DNA from: an uncultured Oscillospiraceae bacterium
Lineage (GTDB): Bacteria > Bacillota > Clostridia > Oscillospirales > Oscillospiraceae
Reading direction: 5' to 3'
DNA length: 64,000 bases
Assembly (NCBI GenBank): GCA_910579775.1
Contig: CAJTUE010000009.1
Coordinates: 1 to 64,000, forward strand
Part shown: piece after piece, positions 59,753 to 64,000 of the stretch
Layout of the letters: every line of letters begins with the position of its first letter
How positions within the stretch are numbered: position 1 is the first letter of the stretch
The notes under the pieces: model-generated
Told to the model about the DNA's origin: nothing
Seen by the model: the letters and a program-made list of their open reading frames with translations, nothing else
Databases searched by the model: none
Made by a program: the position numbers and the translations under genes

Positions 59753-60228
59753 CACCCAACACCACGCCGACCGGCCTCAAGGCAGTACTCTCTACTACCC
59801 TTGCCCTCGCCGCTGCCTACTGCCAAACCCTCGCCCTCCCGGCTGTCCTTCTCTTTTTTGCTATGCTGTGCGACTGGCTCTCCGGCGTAGCTGCCGCCTG
59901 GATCACGAACAAGCTCTCCTCCCGGGTGGGGATCGTGGGGATCATCAAGAAAGTGGGCTATGCTCTCCTCGTAGTGGTGGGGATCGTGGTCGACTGGGTA
60001 ATCCATTACGCCGCTGAAATGCTGGGGTGGCCCTCGGTCAATTTCTATTATTTCGGCCTCCTCGTCACCGTCTGGATCACCCTCAACGAGTGTATTTCCA
60101 TCACCGAAAATGTGGCCCGTATGGGTGTAAAAGTGCCCTCGTTTTTGCAAAAGGTCATTGAAAAGCTCAAATGCACCACCGAGAAAAAGGGAGAGGAGCC
60201 CGAGACGGGCGACACTCCCAAAAAATAA
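59749..60228 (+). CDS. Phage holin (holin_4 type)
   Basis: 159 residues with three or four membrane segments (ALPAVLLFFAMLCDWLSGVAA; VGYALLVVVGIVVDWVI; FYYFGLLVTVWITLNECISI). The C-terminal block LNECISITENVARMG(V)KVP is characteristic of the family of toxin-secretion/lysis holins. It would open the membrane for the endolysin. ATG overlaps the upstream stop. Confidence 0.9.
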   Translation: MTPNTTPTGLKAVLSTTLALAAAYCQTLALPAVLLFFAMLCDWLSGVAAAWITNKLSSRVGIVGIIKKVGYALLVVVGIVVDWVIHYAAEMLGWPSVNFYYFGLLVTVWITLNECISITENVARMGVKVPSFLQKVIEKLKCTTEKKGEEPETGDTPKK

Positions 60229-60243
60229 AAGGAGGAAATATTT

Positions 60244-60672
60244 ATGGACACCATCAAAAGAAAGCTCACCAGTCGTAAACTTTGGGTCGCCCTTGCCGGG
60301 GTGGTCGTCGGCCTCGCCGCCATCATGGGGGCCGGGGAGGCGGAGATCGCCACCGTGGCCGGAGCCATCACCGCCACCGCCTCCGCTGTGGCCTACATCG
60401 TTACAGAGGGCCGCCTCGACGCCGCCTCCATCGGCCACTCTGCCGAGGCCATCCAGACCGCCATTGACGTAATCATGGAGGACGTGCCGGACGAGGAGCC
60501 GGAGGCCGTAGCCGCTGCCCCCATGACCCCGGAGAAGGAACTCAAACCGCCCCCGGACAATGCCGCCTCGATCCTCGCCGCCATCGTGGCCGCCCTGAAT
60601 GGCCCGGAGGCCGACAGTTACCAGGCCGCCTCCATTCGTGAAATCCTCCGGGGGGCGGGGGTGGAAGTGTGA
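60244..60672 (+). CDS. Second holin-like small membrane protein
   Basis: 142 residues. A basic N-terminus (MDTIKRKLTSRKLWVALAG), two hydrophobic segments to about residue 55, then an acidic Pro/Ala-rich linker and a helical C-terminus. Its place between holin and endolysin suggests a lysis accessory. AAAGGAGG precedes the ATG. Confidence 0.65.
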   Translation: MDTIKRKLTSRKLWVALAGVVVGLAAIMGAGEAEIATVAGAITATASAVAYIVTEGRLDAASIGHSAEAIQTAIDVIMEDVPDEEPEAVAAAPMTPEKELKPPPDNAASILAAIVAALNGPEADSYQAASIREILRGAGVEV

Positions 60673-61613
60673 CCGGGAAAATGCCCGCCTCGGAGTTCGT
60701 GGCCCGAGTCCGGGAGGTCGCAGAAGATCACAAGACCCTTTACGTCATGGGGTGCTTTGGGGCCCCCATGACCGGGGGCAACGTGACCCGGTATTGCAAT
60801 AACCACGAGTACAACCGCCGCCCCGCCCGGACGGCCATGATCCAGGCCGCCGCAGACAAGACCCCGCCCGTTTATGGCTTTGACTGTGTGAACCTCATAA
60901 AGGGGATTTTGTGGGGGTGGACGGGCCTTGCCTCAGAGGTCTACGGAGGGGCCATTTACCCCACGACCGCCGCCGTTCTCGCCGGAGCTTGCCCGGACAT
61001 AGGAGCCGACACCATGATCCGAATTTGCCCGGAGTCCTCAACCGACTTTTCAAAGATCGTTCCCGGGGCGGTCGTGTGGATCCCCGGCCATATCGGCGTA
61101 TATATCGGGGACGGCCTCGCCGTGGAGTCCTCCCCTGCCTTTGAGAACCGGGTGCAGATCACCGCCGTCAAGAACGTGGGAGCCAAGACGGGCCATAATG
61201 CCCGGAGCTGGACAAAGTGGGGAAAGCTCCCGTACATCGAATATGAATATACCGAAGAGGAGGACTACACCGTGACAAAGGAAGAGATCAAGACCGCCCT
61301 CCGGGAGGTCGTGGCCGAGGAGCTCCGCCCCCTAATCCGTGAAGTGGTGGCGGAGGTCTACAACGAGGTCAATCCCATCTATGCCGACCTCAAGGACGTA
61401 CCTGAATACTGGCGAGGGGTGGCCGCTGCCTTACTGGACGCCGAGGCAATAAACGGCGGGACGCCCGCCGAGGTCAACAAAACCGACCTCAATATCCGCA
61501 AAGAGACCATCAAGGCCGCCGTGGTGGCTATGATCTACCACGAAAGCCGGGAGCGGGACGAGGCCGTCGCAGACCCACCCTCCGCTGAGGAAGAGTCTAC
61601 CGCCGAGGAATAA
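60669..61613 (+). CDS. Endolysin, NlpC/P60-like (CHAP-type) peptidase
   Basis: 314 residues. Catalytic Cys73 in YGFDCVNLIKGILWGW and His141 in WIPGHIGVYIGDGLAVESSP define a Cys-His peptidase that cuts peptidoglycan peptides. A C-terminal region (about 215-314) has helical segments like phage cell-wall-binding or multimerisation domains (DVPEYWRGVAAALLDAEAIN). GTG 60669 overlaps the preceding stop; ATG 60681 is an alternative start. No signal peptide, as expected with a holin. Confidence 0.87.
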   Translation: MTGKMPASEFVARVREVAEDHKTLYVMGCFGAPMTGGNVTRYCNNHEYNRRPARTAMIQAAADKTPPVYGFDCVNLIKGILWGWTGLASEVYGGAIYPTTAAVLAGACPDIGADTMIRICPESSTDFSKIVPGAVVWIPGHIGVYIGDGLAVESSPAFENRVQITAVKNVGAKTGHNARSWTKWGKLPYIEYEYTEEEDYTVTKEEIKTALREVVAEELRPLIREVVAEVYNEVNPIYADLKDVPEYWRGVAAALLDAEAINGGTPAEVNKTDLNIRKETIKAAVVAMIYHESRERDEAVADPPSAEEESTAEE

Positions 61614-61617
61614 GCAG

Positions 61618-61649
61618 AAAAAAGGCCGGGGAAAACCCGGCCTTTTTTC
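61618..61649 (+). terminator. Terminator of the phage late operon
   Basis: AAAAAAGGCCGGG / CCCGGCCTTTTTT with loop GAAAA. Confidence 0.93.
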
Positions 61650-61734
61650 TGTCTAATGGATATTCCAGTAATAAACCCGCCTTTTTATGGTAATCTTGAG
61701 TAAATTATTCAATATTTCAGTAAGGGGCGGGTCT

Positions 61735-61980
61735 ATGAGGTTTTTTACATATCAGGGCAAGGGGAATATATCAGGGGACAGAATACGAGAACTCCGACAA
61801 AAGGCCCGCCTGTCCCAATCGGCCCTCGCCGCCCAAATGCAAGTCCGGGGCGTAATGATAGATCAGGACGCCATAAGCAGGATCGAGCGGGGCGCAAGGA
61901 TTGTCACCGACTACGAACTCCGAACCATAGCAAAGCTATTTGACACCTCCACTGACTGGATCGTGGGAGCGGACAAATAA
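61735..61980 (+). CDS. Cro/CI-type HTH regulator
   Basis: 81 residues. Xre-family helix-turn-helix: IRELRQKARLSQSALAAQMQ, QDAISRIERGARIVTDYEL and LAKLF-like IAKLFDTSTDWIVG. DNA-binding domain only. Probably a lysogeny regulator. AAGGGGCGGG precedes the ATG. It lies between two strong terminators, so it is its own unit. I see only a weak promoter candidate in the 86 nt before it. Confidence 0.85.
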   Translation: MRFFTYQGKGNISGDRIRELRQKARLSQSALAAQMQVRGVMIDQDAISRIERGARIVTDYELRTIAKLFDTSTDWIVGADK

Positions 61981-61981
61981 A

Positions 61982-62014
61982 GCACCCCGGGAAAACCCGG
62001 GGTGCAAATTTTTT
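61982..62014 (+). terminator. Terminator after the HTH regulator
   Basis: GCACCCCGGG / CCCGGGGTGC with loop AAAA, then AAATTTTTTC. Confidence 0.92.
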
Positions 62015-62035
62015 CAAAAATTGTTGAAAAAAAGA

Positions 62036-62064
62036 TTGACATACTGCAAGCAGTATGTTATTAT
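62036..62064 (+). promoter_or_regulatory. Promoter with perfect palindromic operator
   Basis: TTGACA at 62036-62041 and TATTAT at 62059-62064, 17-bp spacer. The palindrome CATACTGCAAGCAGTATG at 62040-62057 fills the spacer, so a bound repressor would exclude RNA polymerase. The HTH protein at 61735 is the obvious candidate. It controls the small membrane peptides, the RHH protein and the transposase downstream. Confidence 0.8.
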
Positions 62065-62088
62065 AGTATCAGAAAGGAGGTAACAGCA

Positions 62089-62214
62089 TTGAGCCGGAGA
62101 AAAAAGAAGAACGGCAACCAGACCGACCGCCTCACAAGCAAAATCAATCTGGTCGCCGCAATCCTGAACCTCGTGGCAATCATTCTAATACTGTTAGAAA
62201 GATTGATCGAGTAG
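62089..62214 (+). CDS. Small membrane peptide (41 aa)
   Basis: Basic N-terminus (SRRKKKNGNQ) followed by one hydrophobic segment (INLVAAILNLVAIILILLERL). TTG start with AAAGGAGGT 8 nt upstream. In size and layout it resembles toxin-like or holin-like small phage peptides, but no antisense RNA or antitoxin gene is evident. First gene under the palindromic operator. Confidence 0.6.
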   Translation: MSRRKKKNGNQTDRLTSKINLVAAILNLVAIILILLERLIE

Positions 62215-62279
62215 GGGCAGGGGGGAGAAATCCCCCTTGCCCTCCAAGGATAACACAAGAGAGGCTCAATGTCAAACAC

Positions 62280-62429
62280 ATGGACAAAATTATTTATATC
62301 CTATGCGGCGTGAGTGCCATTCTCTCGACCTGTTCCATCATAATCACCATAAGGGGGCGGCGGAAAAATGGAGACGGAAAAAGCAAAGAGGAAAACAAAG
62401 ACCTCAACGGCGGTCAAGGCAAGGTATAA
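62280..62429 (+). CDS. Possible small membrane protein (49 aa)
   Basis: DKIIYILCGVSAILSTCSIIITIRGRRKNG gives one N-terminal membrane span and a charged tail. GAGAGG lies 13 nt before the ATG, a weak site. It overlaps the next gene by 62 nt. Real translation is uncertain. Confidence 0.35.
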   Translation: MDKIIYILCGVSAILSTCSIIITIRGRRKNGDGKSKEENKDLNGGQGKV

Positions 62430-62565
62430 CGAGAAGGTCTACGACGTAATCTCGGCCAGAGTCCCAAAAGAACTCGCCGGGGCATTTCGGGAGAAATGCG
62501 CCGCCGAGGGCGTTCCCCAGGCGCAGATCATCAAAAAGGCCATAGAGAATTTTTTACAGACATAG
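62368..62565 (+). CDS. Ribbon-helix-helix (Arc/CopG-like) DNA-binding protein
   Basis: 65 residues. A basic N-terminus, then YDVISARVPKELAGAFREKC and GVPQAQIIKKAIENFL, the strand-helix-helix pattern of RHH regulators. Probably regulates phage genes, including the transposase 62 nt downstream. It could also act with the HTH protein in the lysogeny decision. Confidence 0.7.
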   Translation: METEKAKRKTKTSTAVKARYNEKVYDVISARVPKELAGAFREKCAAEGVPQAQIIKKAIENFLQT

Positions 62566-62627
62566 CAACCCGCCCCGCCCGGTCAAGAGCCGAGCGGGGC
62601 CTTGCTTTCCAAGGAGGGCGGTATTCC

Positions 62628-63680
62628 ATGAAAGAGAAAAAAGAGCGGAAATTCCACCACCTGACCCCAACGGATCGGGCCATCATTGAGAAATACCTCA
62701 AAAGAAAAATCCCCGTCCGGGAGATCGCTGCCGATCTGGGCGTTTCTCGTGTTACCATATACCGTGAGATCAAGCGGGGCCTATGTGTGCAAATGACAAG
62801 CGACCTCATAATGGAGGAAAGATATTGTGCAGACGTGGCCCAAGCGAAATATGAGCGGAACATGGAAGGAAAGGGCCCGGGGCTCAAAATCGGGAAAGAC
62901 CACGCTCTTGCCGCCTACATTGAAGCAAAAATCCTCTATGAGGACTACTCCCCCGCTGCCGTCCTTGCGGAGATAGAGAGAAACCCCGACCTCCATTTCT
63001 CCGTCACAATTTGCGAATGGACGCTTTACAAATACATAGATCAAGGGGTATTTCTAAACCTCACAAATAAGGCCCTCCCCTTCAAGAAGAAAAGAAAAAA
63101 GCACTACAAGAAGGTCACAAAGTCCACCAGGGCCCCGAGCGGGACGAGCATAGAGCAGCGCCCCGCCGAGGTCGACACCCGGGAGGTTTTCGGAGACTGG
63201 GAGATGGACTCCGTAAAGGGCGTGAAAAGGACAAAACCGGGGATCGTGGCCCTCACGGAAAGAAAGACCCGCCACGAAATTGCCGTAAAGGTAGAGGACG
63301 GAACGGCGGAGAGCGTGGTCGCCGTGCTGGACGCATTGGAGAGGAAATTCGGCCCCAGCTTCTCCAAGGTATTTAGAACAATCACCGTCGACAACGGGAC
63401 GGAGTTTTCGGATACCGAGGGAATGGAGCGGTCAATATTACACCCAGGACGGAGGACAAGGGTCTATTATTGCCATCCATACCGATCATCGGAGAGAGGC
63501 TCAAACGAAAAACAAAATCAAATGCTCCGCCGCCGCTTTCCAAAGGGGACGGATTTCAGAAAAGTAAACGACGGCGAGGTGGAGGTGGCGGTGGCATGGC
63601 TCAACCGCTACCCCCGGGAAATACTGGGCTGGGCGACCTCCGAAGAGTTATTTATGGCCGAGCTGTCCGCCATCGTCTAA
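62628..63680 (+). CDS. IS30-family DDE transposase (candidate integrase of the prophage)
   Basis: 350 residues. N-terminal HTH (LTPTDRAIIEKYLKRKIPVR... LGVSRVTIYREIKRG), a linker, then the RNase H-like domain. Catalytic Asp194 lies in GDWEMDSV, Asp255 in ITVDNGTEFS, and Glu294 in RGSNEKQNQMLRRRFPKG. Full length for the family. It is the last gene before the right repeat, and no other recombinase exists, so it probably moves the whole prophage. GGAGG is 11 nt before the ATG. Confidence 0.92.
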   Translation: MKEKKERKFHHLTPTDRAIIEKYLKRKIPVREIAADLGVSRVTIYREIKRGLCVQMTSDLIMEERYCADVAQAKYERNMEGKGPGLKIGKDHALAAYIEAKILYEDYSPAAVLAEIERNPDLHFSVTICEWTLYKYIDQGVFLNLTNKALPFKKKRKKHYKKVTKSTRAPSGTSIEQRPAEVDTREVFGDWEMDSVKGVKRTKPGIVALTERKTRHEIAVKVEDGTAESVVAVLDALERKFGPSFSKVFRTITVDNGTEFSDTEGMERSILHPGRRTRVYYCHPYRSSERGSNEKQNQMLRRRFPKGTDFRKVNDGEVEVAVAWLNRYPREILGWATSEELFMAELSAIV

Positions 63681-63719
63681 AATTTTTCTAAAATTTTTAC
63701 ATTTTACTATTGACTTTTG

Positions 63720-63735
63720 GCATTTTTCCAAAAAA
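63720..63735. repeat. attR: right 16-bp direct repeat
   Basis: GCATTTTTCCAAAAAA, identical to 42625-42640. It overlaps the A-run that is the U-tract of the minus-strand terminator of the M23 gene, so the element inserted at the foot of a terminator. Confidence 0.7.
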
Positions 63736-63761
63736 AGACCGCCTGTATTTCAGGCGGTCTT
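63729..63761 (-). terminator. Terminator of the M23 peptidase gene
   Basis: Minus strand AAGACCGCCTG / CAGGCGGTCTT with loop AAATA, then TTTTTTT. The T-tract is shared with attR. Confidence 0.9.
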
Positions 63762-63776
63762 CCCGTACCTTGCTCC

Positions 63777-64000
63777 TTACAGCAGCTCGGGCAAATAGTC
63801 CAGCGGATCCACCGCCGCGCCGTCCTTGGACAGCTCAAAGTGCAGATGGGAGGCACGGGCTCCCTCGGCGGCGGCTGTTGCCCCCACCGAGCCGATGACC
63901 GAGCCGGTCTCCACCTCGTCCCCCACCGCCACCGTCGGCTTGGCGGCCAGGTTGCAGTATTTGGACTCCAGCCCGTCCTGGTGCTCCACGGTCACGGTAG
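63777..64000 (-). CDS. M23-family (LytM-like) peptidoglycan endopeptidase, C-terminal part
   Basis: The gene enters from beyond the window end; about 74 C-terminal residues are visible. TVTVEHQDGLESKY, KPTVAVGDEVETGSVIGSVG and the zinc-site motif SHLHFELSKDG (HxH) are those of the M23 core. In spore-formers such domains also occur without activity (SpoIIQ-like), so enzyme activity and role cannot be decided from this piece. Confidence 0.85.
   Translation of the reverse strand, partial: TVTVEHQDGLESKYCNLAAKPTVAVGDEVETGSVIGSVGATAAAEGARASHLHFELSKDGAAVDPLDYLPELL

Larger units (their letters stand above)
42641..63719. mobile_element. Prophage of long-tailed type with IS30-type transposase, DGR and missing head genes
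   Basis: About 21 kb between 16-bp direct repeats, with every gene on the plus strand. Order: left HTH protein, small early genes, two cytosine methyltransferases, HUH Rep-like protein, MazG-like protein, late regulator, HNH, terminase, portal/Dit fusion, tail proteins with DGR, holins, endolysin, repressor-like genes, IS30-type transposase. Capsid, protease, connectors, major tail and tape-measure genes are absent. No tyrosine or serine integrase. Probably a defective prophage or a satellite-like derivative. Confidence 0.88.

Noticed and set aside
59515..60438. Minus-strand ORFs in the lysis region
   Set aside because: Shadows of the strongly supported plus-strand holin and neighbours; no ribosome sites or recognisable motifs.
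62628..63680. IS30 transposase as an unrelated IS inserted in the prophage
   Set aside because: No IS-sized inverted repeats enclose the gene, it lies exactly at the prophage boundary, shares an operon-like position with phage regulators, and has a paralogous domain at the other end. A plain IS is not fully excluded.

Overview
The window looks like the chromosome of a spore-forming, anaerobic, GC-rich Clostridium-class bacterium, probably Oscillospiraceae of the Flavonifractor/Lawsonibacter kind. That placement is inferred from the GC-rich codon use, the yabP-yabQ-divIC-yabR sporulation/division cluster, desulfoferrodoxin, VanW/G5 and transglutaminase envelope proteins, a folate ECF transporter under a tetrahydrofolate riboswitch, and strong TTGACA/TATAAT promoters. 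An integrated prophage of about 21 kb (42641-63719) lies between cysK and an M23 peptidase gene.

Host part, 1-42600. In order: the end of an SLH-domain protein; riboswitch-folT; an alanine-type symporter; a YheO-like regulator; a PepV-like dipeptidase; a lipoprotein; rplS; a FAD dehydrogenase; glf with a glycosyltransferase; csoR-copA(copZ). A minus-strand block follows (hpf, fumarase alpha, amidohydrolase, yabR-like, divIC, yabQ, yabP), then a PTS-type IIC protein. Next come minus-strand ogt, an MBL hydrolase, MATE and a cysteine desulfurase, then transglutaminase and VanW. A plus-strand series runs XpaC-like, Big2 protein, P1 peptidase, DUF1385, prmC-recA-recX-rimO-pgsA. It ends with a minus-strand rodA operon, tsaE-tsaB, upp, desulfoferrodoxin and cysK.

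Prophage. A 16-bp direct repeat with an inverted-repeat core flanks it, and the right copy lies in the U-tract of the M23 gene's terminator. I see no tyrosine or serine integrase. The right end carries an IS30-type DDE transposase and the left end a stand-alone copy of its DNA-binding domain. The early region holds small overlapping genes, two cytosine methyltransferases, an HUH Rep-like protein, a MazG-like protein and a late-regulator-like protein. The late region holds HNH, terminase small and large subunits, a portal/distal-tail fusion, tail proteins, holins and an endolysin. The head genes and most tail genes are absent: an apparent in-frame deletion joins the portal N-terminus to the distal tail protein, so the element is probably defective for virions unless it uses a helper.

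Two diversity systems stand out. (1) A complete diversity-generating retroelement: a tail/receptor-binding protein ending in a variable repeat (VR), a downstream hairpin, Avd, the template repeat (TR) and a reverse transcriptase. VR and TR are both 133 bp, and all 13 differences fall on TR adenines. (2) Four poly-G tracts of 9-11 G, each in the context TGC-G(n)-C near the start of or within small genes and methyltransferase genes. They look like phase-variation switches: one methyltransferase is out of frame at 10 G, a second is in frame at 9 G. The second methyltransferase gene also contains a 705-nt alternative-frame ORF with its own Shine-Dalgarno sequence, a likely dual-coding region.
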